Positions 46,811 through 59,651 are shown, counted from the first letter of the stretch. The stretch: 64,000 nt of DNA from Cryptomeria japonica (GCF_030272615.1 NC_081408.1:61996614-62060613), one strand, 5' to 3'. Notes: generated by a model not told the origin, from the letters alone. Numbers and translations are program-made.

Positions 46811-47746
46811 GGCTTGCACATGTAGGAAGGCCAACAGCCTAGAGTGCACTGCTCATGACAAAAGGAGCCTCACTGACTACAAAAGAAATCCAGACTACAA
46901 TCCAGAAATAAGAATGAACTACAAGAATAGCATCTCCTATGCTTGAGTACAATTCTGGTTAAGCTCAATGTCGGAGGTCTTCAACCTCTTACACAAACCC
47001 AATTCGATCACCTATAATCAACTAAAACCTCTGCATATGATTACAACTTTATTTGCACATAGATAATCCCATAACCACCATTCCACGATCTACAAAGAGA
47101 TCTTACATCATATTTATACCAAACCGGGACCTAAACAATTAGGTCAACCACCTAAAAGATAATACAATAAATCCATTACATAAAACCACAAACCAATGAT
47201 AATCCAAGTTGGCCTAAGACCGAAACAACATTAATCAAACATTAAATCCAACCGGCAATGCATCGGGAGCATCTACCAACACATTACATAACTAGGTCCA
47301 TAACTTAGCAGAATAAGACTAGACCTAAAATAGGTCGCCATAAGATAAATGAAATACCACCAATCAACTGGAACAAGAACACGATAACCATCAACATCCT
47401 GAAAACCTTCTAGAAGGTACACCAACACCACTTATCAAATCCACCAAAAGATCTAAAACGAAGCTCTGTCGGTAGAACCCTTACTGGTAACAAAAGGCTT
47501 ACTAGAACATACGATAGCTTCCCGATCACCAAATCCTAAACCAACTGAATGTGACACGCATCAGATCGATGTGAATGATTGAACCAAACCAATTCCACCA
47601 ATTAGAATATACATGAGATAAATCTCTTGATCATCATCAAAGACCAACCATTCTACCTGAACTCGGTAAACAACCAAAGAAGCTAGTGTTGACATCAATG
47701 ACAAACATCAATGCAACACATAATAAATTCCTCCAAATTGCCAACA
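46811..47746 (-). repeat. B 5' LTR, outer fragment
   Basis: Continues 39648-39935 after C1 and matches 27860-28777; the right end AATTGCCAACA is at 47746, followed by the GTGGT duplication. Confidence 0.9.
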
Positions 47747-47751
47747 GTGGT

Positions 47752-48226
47752 TTCCTCGTTAATAATAATATTAATAATTATCAAAGAGCCACCTTCCAGG
47801 TGCAAATTTGAGATTGATATTTTTTCCATCTTGACTACCAATAATGTTGCTTAGGCCTCAACTTCATTGTTTTATCCTCCATCAATTTCTTAACTCCCAT
47901 AGCAATGATATTAATAGTCCAATCCTAGGCCATATATCTTGTGCCTAACAAACCCAAATTACCCTTTAATTCTCCATGAAAATTGACTTTTACCAAACCC
48001 TCCATTCACTTTACCCACTCAATTGATTTGTTCTCCTTTGCTCCCAGATTAACCCAGACAAGTCCATTAGTAGGTTGAAAATTGATATAAGGCCACTTGG
48101 ATTGGATCAATTTGTTGTCCTAACTGAAAGGAATCTTAGATGGATTTATTTGTACTGCAATGACACTTACCAACTCTAGGATGACATTTTCTATTCTTCC
48201 ATACATCCAAGATAAGTTTTCCTCTT
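47752..48226 (-). pseudogene. LINE piece 3: start of C-terminal RNase H domain
   Basis: Minus-strand frame with RNase H-like motifs in order: VNFHGELKGNLGL (in relatives FDGA..GNPG), NIIAMG, and after one frameshift TNNEVEA and HLEGGSLIIINIIINEE. The catalytic Asp of the first motif is His here and stops are present. The frame continues directly in 20697-20980 once element B is removed, which confirms the junction. Confidence 0.8.
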
Positions 48227-49030
48227 TGTTAGGGGTCCCACAGATATTGAGAGGGGGGGGGGGGGGGTGAATCAATATCTAACCGGTAATTAGAATTTCT
48301 TAACTTAAAACTTGTAGAACATAATATAATAGTGTACCGGTATGCAAGAAATAATGCAATAAACAGAATCAAGAACATCCACATGAAAAACACACCATAA
48401 CACAAGATGTTAATGAGGAAACCCGGTGTGGGAAAAACCTCAGTGGGATTTGTGACCCACAATATGCACTCACTGGCCAATAAGAGAATATTACTTACAA
48501 TAGGGGCCTGCACATGCAGGAAGGCCAATTGCCTAGAGCTCACTGCTCAGAGGGAAGTCTCACTGACTTACAATAAGGATTATACAAATCCAATATCTTG
48601 TACTGCTTTACAATAGCATCTTCAATACTTGATTTAGTACCGGTTCTTGCTCTATTCTTTACATATACCTCTTGAGCTATATTTTGCACATTATGTATGC
48701 CTAATATTTTCGTTAATACTTCTCTATCACATCACTCAAATGTCTACAATGATCTCTTTTATATATAAGAGTCATTTTACAATTTGCCAAGTCGGCTTAC
48801 ACATTTTTACAATAATAAACAAAATGTAATATAACAAGATCCTGTCGGCCTCTGTGCTAGTATACTTCCTTTCTTCTGTGCCGGTGCCGGTGTCTTGAGT
48901 GCCGATGTGGAGTGCGATCAGCTGATGCTAGTATAATGTCTTTGCCGGTGCCATAGGATTGCAAGGTTGCCATCAATGACAAAATCTTCAATCACATACA
49001 ATGTCTCATTGGAGTGTGCATATGCCAACA
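48227..49030 (-). repeat. C2 3' LTR
   Basis: 804 bp with an unusually long run of 15 G at 48253-48267 (8 G in the partner). Has CCGGTGCCGGTG near 48880-48895 and about 17 bases that are absent from the 5' copy near there. Confidence 0.92.
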
Positions 49031-49208
49031 ATCTCCCCCTTTGGCATTGATGGCAACACTCATGAGAAATTTCAAAAAGTATCCAAAAATGTGTGTGCTC
49101 CCCCTGAGCATATGATTCCTGTGATTTGAATTTTCTCATCCCACTACTCCCCCTTTGTCATCAATGACAAAGGTTGTCAAGATGTTAGTAGAGTTTGTGG
49201 TTTCAACC
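49031..49208 (-). promoter_or_regulatory. C2 polypurine tracts and 3' untranslated region
   Basis: Tract ATCTCCCCCTTTGGCATTG (plus strand) at 49031, with further copies near 49098 (CTCCCCCTGAG) and 49147 (CTCCCCCTTTGTCATC). Confidence 0.8.
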
Positions 49209-52200
49209 TTATAGTTGGGTAGTTATAATTTGAAAAAGATCTCCCAAAATCAAGTTTATACTATCCATAAACTTTTTGCTATCCTTTATTGTTGTCTTTG
49301 TTCTCTTCACTATATCGGTGAGATGCTGCAAATGCTCTGTTGGTGTTTTGCTTCCTTGTATTAATGCCTCAGAAATTTCCTTTCGTAGAGATGCTAGATA
49401 GTCCAATCTTGGACTTAGTTTAGATCTCAAATGTTTTGCCTTATTTATTATCCTTTCTTTCTCTCTTTCCAATTTGAGTAGTTCTTCCTCAAAATTTGTT
49501 ATCTTCTCTTCAAAAACTGATAGTGTATTAGGTGAGTTGACAAAGTTGTCTGCAAGTTTATTTATCTCATCCTATACCTTGCTCATTTTCTTGTCAATAT
49601 CTATAGTCAAAAAGTTTGTTTTATAGGTATCTTTATACAGATTTTTGTATTCTTTCAACAAATTACATAGCTCCGGTAGAAGTGTGTCAAAATCTCTATT
49701 ACACTTCTTTATTTGCTCATCAAAGAATTTCTGTTTTTCAATTTCTACCTTATCCTTCACTAAATATTCCTTTATTTTCTTAATGTTTTTTGAGATGTAT
49801 TTACAGAGTGTATCCAATTGTCCTAAAGAATCTTTTTTATCTATATTATAGTTAGGTGCAATTACCTTCAAAATTGGTATGGTGTCATCAATTGCTTTGT
49901 AAGCCTGTGAGTTGCAGTCAGTTATTTTCTTGATAGAATCAAGTAGTACTTGTAGCGTCCTAAAATTGTGACACTTGCAATTTTGACTGCATTTGGGTCT
50001 TCACGATGGCGATGCAACACGAAACCTAAATGGAGACCCCGAGACTTGTTCATGACATCATAAACTGCATTTCTCAGTAACCTGGCCTGATCCTCCTTGC
50101 ACCCTGCTGTCTCGGGAGGTGGGACCATGGCACCCAACACCCTGGTCCTTCAAGACTAGGGCGCCCAGTGCCTTGGTCCCCCAGGACCATGGCGCCCGGC
50201 GCCCTGGTCCCTGGCCCTATTTTGGGCCCGGTCTCTTATGGGGCTTCGGGTCTTTAAGTTTGCAAATTGGAAAATAATGTTTCCTGGTCAGCCTAAGGTC
50301 AAGAAAATTAGTCTATCAGCCCTAATTGACAAGTATATAAACTACTTTTCCTCTCCTAGAAAGAGAGAGAAAGAGGAGGAGATATGTGAGCAAGGCGCGA
50401 AAGCGATATTCAAACATTCAAGCATTCAAGCATTCCTTCGAGCAATTGAGCATTCTAAGTCTCCATTCAAGGTTAAGTGTTGCATTCAAGACAAGGATTC
50501 AACAATTGAAGAGGAGATCACTTACAACACATTACATACAACATACATTACACCTTCGCATGTAAGAATACAAACATTCTTACAACAAGGTATTAGTACT
50601 TGTTTACATTACAAACATTTACATTTACAACATTCTCATTTCTTGGTTAATTCCAAAACCGGGGTTTGACCTAAAGGCAAACCCCTCATCCCTAACCCCC
50701 CAATCGTCCTCTCTTTTCTATGTGTAGGTTGCAGGTACGCGGCTGTAATTGAAGATCTGGAATCCTTGTGCAGAGACGAACAGATCCCCCTTCATTTTGC
50801 GGATTTTTCGGAGGACCGTGTGCACGCCGGGCACCATCATCCCGTCAACTTTCGCTCAAATTTGCAGAACAGCACCGTCTCGACATTTTACTGCTAATTC
50901 CAGGTCCGCAGCTTCATCCCATATCCCTATCTCTGTTTATAAGCGAATCTTTCCTATTTTACATACATTCTTAGTTCAATCATCCTATCCACATTTCTTT
51001 ACAAAAGAGGGTATCCTTGATGTCTTAACCCTTGAAACTCATTTAGAATCCAATCTTGCCTTGCGTGGGATTGGATCTTGTGGGTTTCAATCCTCTTTTG
51101 AATGTAAAGTCCCTCCTAAGTGAAAACCATCAACACTAGTGACTCTCCCTTCTCTCTCCTTGGAGTTGGGGAGGGGAGAACAACTAGAGTTCGATTTTTC
51201 TGCTTTACAGTACCTTAGTCAAATTTGTTGATTTGTATCCTGATGATGATCCAACAATCTGAGTACCGGTGGAAGTAACCAAGCTTGTATTGACCTCTGG
51301 TAGGTCAGTTTGTGTCTGTATTTCTTTAAGCACTAGTTTTCCTACTTCACTAGTTACCGGTGGCACTGTTTCCTTATGTACCTATTCCAGTTGTTGTTGT
51401 TCTGGAGCCTTTTGCTCTGTTTATTTCTCTGTAGGTTTCATTTCCTTAGTTTGTGTCTCAGTCTCTACCTTTTTCTCTTTATCATCTATCGTTTTATCAA
51501 TTTCCTCAGTCACTGGAGGCTCAGTAGCCATATCTGACTCTTCTGTTGTATCTTTGTCTACTACTATGTTGATCTTTTGAGTATCAACATTCACAGTATA
51601 TAGGACTTCAGGATTAGGATTATTATCCTCTACATCCATACTCTCGGCTACTGGTTGATCTTCATTATTTTTTGATTTTACCGATGGAGTATTTAAAGAA
51701 GGTGGGGGTAAGTTGTCTCTAACCTTGATACTTGGTGGTCCACCAACTTTACCTTTACCCTTATCTCTATCTTTCTGATAGACTAAGATAGGCTTGGGGT
51801 TCCTGTATTCTTCCTGCTTTTCTTTCTCACCCAGGAATATATCCCATCCATTTTCTGTTTCCTCTGTCACTTCATTAACTCTTCTTGCCATTAGCGAAAT
51901 ATGATGGCGTGCAGTAGAGAATACTGACCGGTTGGCCTTTCCAATCAGATCATCAATTTCTTGTGGAGAGTTTACCGGATATACAGCAGGTAGCTTCTCA
52001 ATTTTTATTTTCTTATCCAATTCTATCACTGCCTATCTTCTTGCCTCTAGTCTTTTGAATAATTCATCTGGTATTTCATTGACTACTTCCATCAAAAATT
52101 TCTTGTACATATCCATGTGCAATATAACACTATTTTCAACTTGTTCTTTCTCATCAGTTGTTAGAGTGTCATATTTTTTCTCTATGTTCTTCAGTTTACC

Positions 52201-53744
52201 TTCCTCTATGATTTAATTTAGCAGTATATCAAGAGGGGCCAAGTCTCTGTTTGTCCTTTTCTTCTTCTTGGGTGTTAGTTTCTTCTTTGATGTGGCCTTT
52301 CTAACTAGAGATCTCACAGCTTGTTGCTTTTGCCTTGTCCTCCTAGGTGAAGGTGTGGTTGTCGGTGAGGGATCTCTTTTTCTTACAACTCTTTTAAAAG
52401 TTGCAGGTATGTCACTTCCTAAAGAAGTACCTACCGATGATAGGTGAGTTTCAGGCTATGGAGCTGCTAACTCATCCTCTATTATGCCGGTTTTCTTCAA
52501 TACATCTTCCTTAATGGCTTTTGCTTGTCTGGACCCTTTCCTTACAACTGCCTCAACCTTTTTTACCCTTTTCTTTGATTGAATTTTTCTTTCAATATTC
52601 TCTGCACTACCAATTACTTCTTCCTTTGGTTCTCTAGGGGCTTCCAGAAGTGCTTTAGCATATGTTTCAACTATGGTATCATCTATTTCATATCCCATCT
52701 TGGTTACCCAAACTGTCCTTGGGATGACCACTTCCATCCAGATTTCATCTTTCTTGATGACAAAGCATATATAATCTTTGTATTTATCTACAATCTTCTA
52801 TGATAACCTTACTCTTTTCTTAATTTTGGTCTTTAATGCTTGGAAAAAGTCATGAATATTGTTTTCCTTGTTCTCACCCATGTTATTGAATAGTTCAGTC
52901 AATTGTTTGCCTACCGATATGTCATATCCAAGTTCTTTGTAACCTATACCAGGAACCTATTTTGTTATATGTAGCATTAGGCATACTAACAAATTTCCAA
53001 ATTTGAAAGTTCCTTTCTTGTCCTTCTTGACCTTTCCAAGATTGTCAATTAGTTCATCCTTTAACCACTCACATATGTCAATTTTGCATTGTCTGTGACC
53101 ATGTCATAAGCACTCTTAATGCATAAACTTGAAACTAAATTAAGTCTATTAGCATGAGTAGATTTATACCCTAATATCATACTGATGAATCTTACATTGA
53201 TATCTTTTACATCATTAACCCTTACAGACCTCTTGTCAAATGTTGCACCAGTTAGGTTTATAACTAGGTCATTGGAAACTTTCTTGGTTTTATCTGGTCT
53301 TTTACCGATGGTCGGTAACCCTATGACAACTTTCACAGCTTCCTTGGTGATCTTATGAATTGCATCTAGCCAGAAAAATTCTCCATTGACCCTGCTCAAA
53401 ACTATCCTAATCACATCCTTTGGAAATTTAGGAATGCTAAGGATTTCTGTAAATCCTAGGGACTCAATAATCTTGTGTTCATCCTTTATATTGTTGGTAT
53501 TATCACATATCACAGTTTTATACATGGTTTTAATTTCCTCATCTCCTAACTCTTCAATGTTGCAGTGGATGCACATTTTGGGGTCTTCAGCATATACAAC
53601 TCCCTTAGGAATTTGAGAAAAAGAACCTAGGGTATCATCCTTCTTTGCTATCTTGGGAACTAACTGAAATACGGGCCTAGGTCTTTTTATTACTTCAACA
53701 ATAGTAGGGTTTTCTATGTATTCAATTGCAAAGATGGATGCCAT
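49209..53744 (-). pseudogene. C2 ORF2: large conserved protein, broken and split by a solo LTR
   Basis: Starts at the ATG at 53744 (MASIFAIEYIENPTIVEV). The open stretch 53744-53061 gives the N-terminal core (VIRIVLSRVNGEFFWLDAIH, VKDINVRFISMILGYKS, ANRLNLVSSLCIKSAYDM), very close to C1. The core continues through 52737-52456 (TKMGYEIDD), the basic linker and Thr/Glu-rich region 52029-51421, and then past the solo LTR to the coiled-coil tail (49871-49209; DKKMSK, SPRLDYLASL). Frameshifts near 53060 and stops later on. The tail matches C3 (59040-59651). Confidence 0.82.
49951..51209 (+). mobile_element. Solo LTR, unknown family, inside C2 ORF2
   Basis: 1,259 bp starting TGTAGCGTCC and ending TGCTTTACA, with flanks GTACT (49946-49950) and GTACC (51210-51214). 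The interrupted C2 sequence can be traced on both sides by comparison with C3. The strand is inferred from a TATATAAA near 50334 and is uncertain. A GC-rich block with repeated GCGCC and CCTGGTCC units lies at about 50120-50225. There is no interior or second LTR, so it fits recombination between the LTRs of a former full element. Open frames within it are not supported as genes. Confidence 0.75.
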
Positions 53745-54108
53745 GATTAAATACTTTTTACTGCCTTGGATGGATGATTGCTTGGAGTGTTCTTTCTTCT
53801 TGCTCAAAATGCCTTAGCTCGGAGTCTTCGCACTCTTTGAAAATTTGAAATCACGATGAAATGAAATGGAGTCAAAATCTTAACTTTATAATGTCTCTTC
53901 ACCATCTACCACATTAATTGCATGCCAGTTAAGTATTCACTTAACATTGTTTTCCAGTAATCAGTAACTTCCAACTTCTTATCTCTAACCGAGGGAATAA
54001 TAGCACATGTATCAATAAATTTCCAAACCCTCAAGGAAATTTTCTTCAATTAGATGAAGAACTTCCTGCTGGTGGAGCACTACTTTGTCCTTCCGATGAA
54101 GCATCACT
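53745..54108 (-). other. C2 spacer between ORF1 and ORF2
   Basis: AT-rich spacer; no gene seen. Equivalent to 44538-44877 in C1. Confidence 0.5.
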
Positions 54109-55205
54109 CTATCCTACCGCTGAAGCATTGGTTGGTTCTATCAGTGGAGGGGTATTCCCAATATTTAGATCAACTTTTCTAATCGATTGTTTTGAGAATT
54201 CTTGCTTAACCTCTTCAACTTTTTCTTTATCTTTCAAGCTAGAAATTTTGTTGCCTACCGGTGTTCCTTTACTTCTACAGAATTTAGCAATATGCCCAAT
54301 CTTGTTACATGCATAACAAGTTACATTATTTTTCTTAATAGCTTTCCCATAACCTATGCTGGTTTGTGTTCTGCATTGATTAGATAAATGTCCAAATCTT
54401 CCACAAACATAACATCTCACATTCATTCTATAGTTTTCAGAGTTGTGGCCAACTTTGTTGCATTTAGAACATTGACCGGTGGGTGTGTTGATATTCTGAT
54501 AATTTCTAGATCTACATTCATTTTCTCTATGACCATACTTATTACAGTTAAAGCATTTACCATTGAATTTATAAGCATTAGGTTGTCTTACCAGTTTGCT
54601 GTGATCCTAAGTATTTGCAGTACCGGAGCTTTCACCAACTTCAAAGCCAATTCTAGAAATGTCACCTTTAGGTTTTTGATTCTTCAGCAAGGTGCCAAGT
54701 TCCTCTAAGCTTTTCTTGAATTTTTCTTTGTGTTGATTTGCAGTTTCTAGTTCTCTTTCTAGGACTTCTTTGTGTCTCATCAATTCATTTGAGTCATTTT
54801 GAGTATGCATCAGATTTGTCTTCAACATGTCATTTTCATAGCTAAGTCTTGTGTTCTCATTTGCTGCATCACTTAGTCTTCGGGTCAATTCTTCTTCATT
54901 CTTCTTCCCATCCTCAATCTCTTTGCAAAATCTCATAGTCATATCCTGCATTTCATTTTTTGTTGTCATGATCTCTTGTTTCAACCTGCTTATTATATCA
55001 TTAAGTGATTCCTTTTCATCATTCTCATTTTGCAATTTTTTACAAAGTTCTCTTCTCTTGTTTCTTGCAACAATAAAATTTTCTTGAAGTGCCTGAATGA
55101 TGTGTCCTGAGCTGCTCTTAAATCATCTTCTAATTTGATATTTTTCAACTTTTCTACATCATAGTCTGTAAGAGCTCCTTCCAGTTGCTTCATCAGCTTT
55201 TCCAT
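54109..55205 (-). pseudogene. C2 ORF1: coiled coil with four zinc knuckles, broken
   Basis: Starts at the ATG at 55205 (MEKLMKQLEGALTDYD). A frameshift near 55105 separates the first 35 codons from the long coiled coil 55035-54607. After a stop near 54607 the four knuckles follow: CFNCNKYGHRENEC, CSKCNKVGHNSENY, CYVCGRFGHLSNQC and CYACNKIGHIAKFC, ending at 54109. The Tyr at the end of knuckle 2 is shared with C1, so it predates both copies. Confidence 0.83.
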
Positions 55206-55260
55206 CTTTACCAGTGTCAAGATCTTCCTCAAGCTATTAGGCTTTTGAAAATAGAGGACC

Positions 55261-55274
55261 AAGCTCTGATACCA
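55261..55274 (-). promoter_or_regulatory. C2 primer binding site
   Basis: Sense TGGTATCAGAGCTT, two bases from the 5' LTR end at 55277. Confidence 0.9.
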
Positions 55275-55276
55275 AT

Positions 55277-56058
55277 TGTTAGTGGTCCCACAGATACTGA
55301 GAGGGGGGGGTGAATCACTATCTAACCGGTAATTAGAATTTCTTAACTTAAAACATGTAGAACATAATATAACAGTGTATCAGTATGCAAGAAATAATGC
55401 AATAAACAGAATCAAGAACATCCACATGAAAAACACACCATAACACAAGATGTTAACGAGGAAACCCGATGTGGGAAAAACCTCAGTGGGATTTGTGACC
55501 CACAATATGCACTCACTGGCCAATAAGAGAATATTACTTACAATAGGGGCCTGCACATGCAAGAAGGCCAATTCCCTAGAGCTCACTGCTCAATGGGAAG
55601 TCTCACTGACTTACAATAAGGATTATACAAATCCAATATCTTGTACTACTTTACAATAGCATCTTCAATGCCTGATTCAGTATCGGTTCCTACTCTGTTC
55701 TTTACATATACCTCTTGACCTATATTTCGCACATTATGTCTGCCTATTATTTTCGTTAATACCTCTCTATCACATCACTCAAATGTCTACAATGATCTCT
55801 TTTGTATATAAGAGTCATTTTACAATTTGCCAAGTCGGCATACACATTTTTACAATAATAAACAAAATGTAATATAACAAGATCCTGTCGGCCTCTATGC
55901 CGGTATACTTCCTTTCTTCTGTGCCGGTGCCGGTGTGGAGTGTGATCAGCTGATGCTAGTATAATGTCTTTGCCGGTGCCATAGGATTGTAAGGTTGCCA
56001 TCAATGACAAAATCTTCAATCACATACAATGTCTCATTGGAGTGTGCATATGCCAACA
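55277..56058 (-). repeat. C2 5' LTR
   Basis: 782-bp partner of 48227-49030; the right end is ATATGCCAACA, followed by CTCTT. Confidence 0.92.
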
Positions 56059-56063
56059 CTCTT

Positions 56064-58468
56064 CTCCTAGAAAATATGCCTATTTCGTCCCTTCTAGATT
56101 TTCCATATTACAATAGACGAGAAAACCTGGAAAATGCTAGAGAATGTGGATTTTCTATAACCCCTTAACCAACTTTGAAACATTTCTTTCGAGGTTGAGG
56201 GAAAGGAAGTTTGTGAGCCAAGGTTCCTACTTACAAATCTTCAACAATAATAAGAAAAGTCACAATGTAGCATGAGATGATCAATTTTCTCTTCATTTAT
56301 GTTGTAAAGCACACAATTGAAAGGGCCTCGAAAGCCTAAGTTTTTTAGCCTCTCCGTAGTGAGAATTCTGCACTATAATTCTATCCATGAAAAAAGAAAC
56401 CACTCTAGGTAATTCTAGCCACGCAAGCAATCTTAACCAAATAATTACCTTGTTGAGAGCTACACTAGATAATTTCATCTTGACATCAGGAGAGTAAAAC
56501 TTTCTATTTTGATAAAATTTTATGAAGCATCTTGATGTTGTTTCTATCTAAATTTAACTCTCTAATGGACTTCCACTTCCACTCATCTCTACCATCCACC
56601 ATTATTTTCTTTAGTCTATTCAAGCTAACTTCCTCCCCCAAGACCCGATATCCCTCCCAAGAATCCTCCTAGAAGCACGCAGATTTACGATCACCTAGAA
56701 TCCATGTAATGTGATCAATTATTACATGACAATAATAAATCATGAAATTACAAATTGTTGAACCTTGTGGGATATTTTTTATACTTGATATCCTTTCTTT
56801 TGATTGGCTATCAAGGTATTTATCTTTCAATATCTTTACCCACATCTAATTTGGGTTGCTATACATGATCCAAATTAGCTTTGCCCCCATTGCATCATTC
56901 ATAACCTACCAACTCCTCATACCCACACCACTCACTTGCTTTGGTTGATGAATTTTATCCCACACAAGAAAAGGGATCATGTCATGATCTTGATTACCAT
57001 TCTAAAAGATTTTTTTCATTTTTTTCAATCACCTTGAGAACATTTGATAGGATTTTGAGGCACATCATTGAAAACATTAGTATTGTAGGAATACATGTCT
57101 TCAACATGAGAATTCTACCTACTAAGCTAAGCCACTTATTTTTCCAACCATTTATTTTACTCGGGCAATTGTCCACTAAGTTCCTCAAAATGTTGGCCAT
57201 ACAGGCTCCCTCTAAGAGTAGTATACCTAGGAATTTACTTGGTAAAGATATTGGTTTGATTCTTAGAATTCTGACTATTTTTCATTGCTTCTCTAGTTGG
57301 TATTAAATAAAACAATTTCTGGTTTCCTCCTATTAAACTGATTAATTGACACTTGATGATAAGCATCAAATGTGGCTTTCATACAATGGTCTTCTCTAAA
57401 ACAAGATTCTCCCATGACTAGTGTATCATCTATGAACTGAAGGTTTGAGATAAAGTCCACTCCACTAGCTATTTTTAACAACTTTCCATTGACCATCCCT
57501 TCATTTCTTTGTAATATATCTACCAAGACCCTCCACCATGATAATAAAGAGAAAGAGGAAAATGGGGTCCCCTTGTCTAGAATCCCTCTAAAAGTTTGAA
57601 AAACAACCTTGAGGGTTGCAATTAACTAATACTGAAAATGTGGACTACATATGAAACTTCTAACCCAAGACACCAACTTTTGACTAAAGCTAAATCAGGT
57701 TAGAACATTCAGCAAAATTTAAGTCCTATAAACTTGGTCATATGTCTTCTCAATGTCAATATTTACAAATATTTGACCAATTCTCGTTGTTCTAATCAAG
57801 TGAATGACCTTGTGAGCTATAATGATACCTTCCACAATGGATTTATTTGGGCCAAATCCACTTTTCTCTTGAGAGATGACATAAAACAACACCTTCTTCA
57901 ACCTATTTCCCATAAATTTGGAAATAATCATATAAACTATATTACACAAGGACATGGGGTGAAAATCATCAAATGATTGCGCATTATCATTCTTTAGAAT
58001 AAGTGCAATCAATGTACTATTCAAGTCATTTAACATCGTACAATCAACTCTCAATTCTTCAACAACACCCCATAAATCATCTTTGAAAATGTTTGAAATT
58101 ATCTGAAAGAAGATTGTTGGGAATCCATTGAGGCTAGGGGATTTGTTAGCTTCCATTGAAAATAGGGCAAGTATAACTTCCTCTAGACTAAGTGGTTCTT
58201 GAAGCATCCGATTATTTTCTATAAAGTTTGAGTTTGGAAAATTACATTGAGAATGTCATCATTAACCTCCGCCCCTTGACCATTCTCCATTGATAAAAAG
58301 GTTCTTAAAGTATGAGATCACTTCCTTGCCAATGTCTTCTTTCTCCACCAACCATTGGCCATCTGCATTTTTAATGATGTGAATTCTATTGATTTACCTC
58401 CTAGCCTTAATTAAATTGTGGAAATTTTTTTTATTATGGTCCCCTTATTTTAACTAGCTTGATTTTTT
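56064..58468 (-). pseudogene. LINE piece 2: reverse transcriptase domain of ORF2
   Basis: Minus-strand L1-type RT. From the sense start: GDHNKKNFHN and IKNADGQW (about 58440-58370), SYFKNLF (about 58310), then the open stretch 58207-57719 with MEANKSPSLNGFP, LNSTLIALILKN, FHPMSLCNIVYMIISK, IEGIIIAHKVIH-like and FVNIDIEKTYDQV motifs. The catalytic FADD box appears as FIDDTLV (about 57430). Beyond it the domain is frameshifted; 56478-56293 keeps a short open piece near the zinc-binding part. It joins piece 1 across C3 and piece 3 across C2. Confidence 0.87.
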
Positions 58469-58479
58469 GATTCTTTAAT

Positions 58480-59651
58480 GGTTGGAAGAGTTAATGAGGT
58501 AACTGAAGAAACAAAAAATGCATGGGATATATTCCTAATTGAAAAATAAAAACAGGAAGAGTACATGAACCCCAAACCTATAAAGGTATATCAGAAGGAC
58601 AAGGACAAGGGAAAAGGAAAGGTTGGTGGTAGATAAAGATACAACTGGTAAGACAAACATGGCTGGTGAGCCACCAGTAACTAAGAAAACTAATCAAACA
58701 CAAGAGAAATCGACAGATGATAACACAGGAGAACAAATAGAGAAACAAGAAGAGCAAAAAGCTCCAGAACAAGTACAGGAACAGATTCATGAAGAAACAG
58801 TACAACTGGCAACAAGAGAAGTACAAAAACCATTGCTTAAGGAAATGCAAACATAAACAGACCTACCAGAGGTCACAACAAGCTTGGTTACTTCCTCCAC
58901 TGATGGAGTTCAGAATATTAGTTCATCATCAGCAGGCTATAAATAAACTAATATAATTGAAGTACTCTTAGATTTAGTCAAAAGGGTAACAGATTGTAGT
59001 TCATAAGCTTATAAAGCTATAGATGACACAATTCCAATTTTGAAAAGGCTAGCTCCTAACTGCAATATAGACAATAAAGATTCATTAAGTCAAATTGACA
59101 TTTTGTCCAAGTACATCACTAAGAACACAGTGACAATTAAGCAAATAAAGGAAGAGGCATTAAAGGATAAGATGGAACTTGAAAAGAAAAAATTCTTTGA
59201 AAATCAAATAAAGAAGTGTACAAGGGAATTTGACACACTTCTACCAGAACTATGCAACTTATTAAAGGAATTTAAAACTCTGTATAAAGATACTTGCAAA
59301 ACAAACTTTTTGATAGTAGACATAGATAAGAAGATGAGCAAGGTACAAGATGAAATCAATAAACTTGTAGACAGTTTTGTTAACTCACCTGATACATTAT
59401 CAGTTTTTGAAAAGAAGATAACAAGTTTTGAGGAAGAGTTACTTAAGCTAGGAAGAGAAAAGGAGAGAATAGTGGATAAGGCAAAGAATTTGAGACTAAG
59501 ACTGAGTCCAAGATTGGACTATCTAGAATTCATGTGGAAGGAAATATCTGAGGCACTTGTACAGGGACAGAGAACACCGATAGAGCATATGCAACACCTC
59601 ACCGGTACAGTTCAAAGAACAGAGACAGTAAGAAGTTTATGGAAAGTATAA
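58480..59651 (+). pseudogene. C3 ORF2, C-terminal part, broken
   Basis: Begins RVNEVTEETK (about 58487), matching C2 near 51885. An internal deletion joins KGKVGG to VVDKDTT with a frame change. A Glu/Gln/Lys-rich stretch (58650-58850) follows, then an open coiled-coil tail at 59040-59651 (MSKVQDEINKLVDSF, SPRLDYLEF). The tail is the best copy of this part in the window. Stops at about 58543, 58855 and 58945. Confidence 0.8.

Larger units (their letters stand above)
20981..47746 (-). mobile_element. B: Sirevirus-like Ty1-copia element carrying three nested insertions
   Basis: Perfect duplication GTGGT (20976-20980 and 47747-47751). 3' LTR is 20981-21044 plus 27632-28777 (cut by Cop2). 5' LTR is 39648-39935 plus about 46811-47746 (cut by C1). 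The interior 28778-39647 is cut near its 3' end by Gyp. Removing the nested elements leaves roughly 7 kb: LTRs of about 1.2 kb, gag, pol in copia order and a 3' noncoding region with repeated CCCCC-type polypurine tracts. The RT style (VDDIIFG, MIGEMRFFLSLQI) resembles Sirevirus elements. It is older than Cop2, Gyp and C1. Confidence 0.93.
48227..56058 (-). mobile_element. C2: pol-less LTR retrotransposon in the LINE, with a solo LTR inside
   Basis: Perfect duplication CTCTT (48222-48226 and 56059-56063). LTRs are 48227-49030 (804 bp) and 55277-56058 (782 bp). iMet primer site, ORF1 55205-54109, ORF2 53744-49209, repeated polypurine tracts. The solo LTR at 49951-51209 interrupts ORF2. In about 190 aligned bases of the LTR pair I count about six differences, mostly transitions, so C2 looks younger than A1. 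Confidence 0.93.

Noticed and set aside
50238-51123. Open frames of 68-143 codons in the solo LTR
   Set aside because: No domain, no matching frame elsewhere, and they lie wholly in an LTR-like sequence.
56293-58207. Possible host gene with RT-like motifs
   Set aside because: It is the LINE RT; its flanks carry endonuclease and RNase H in the expected order.
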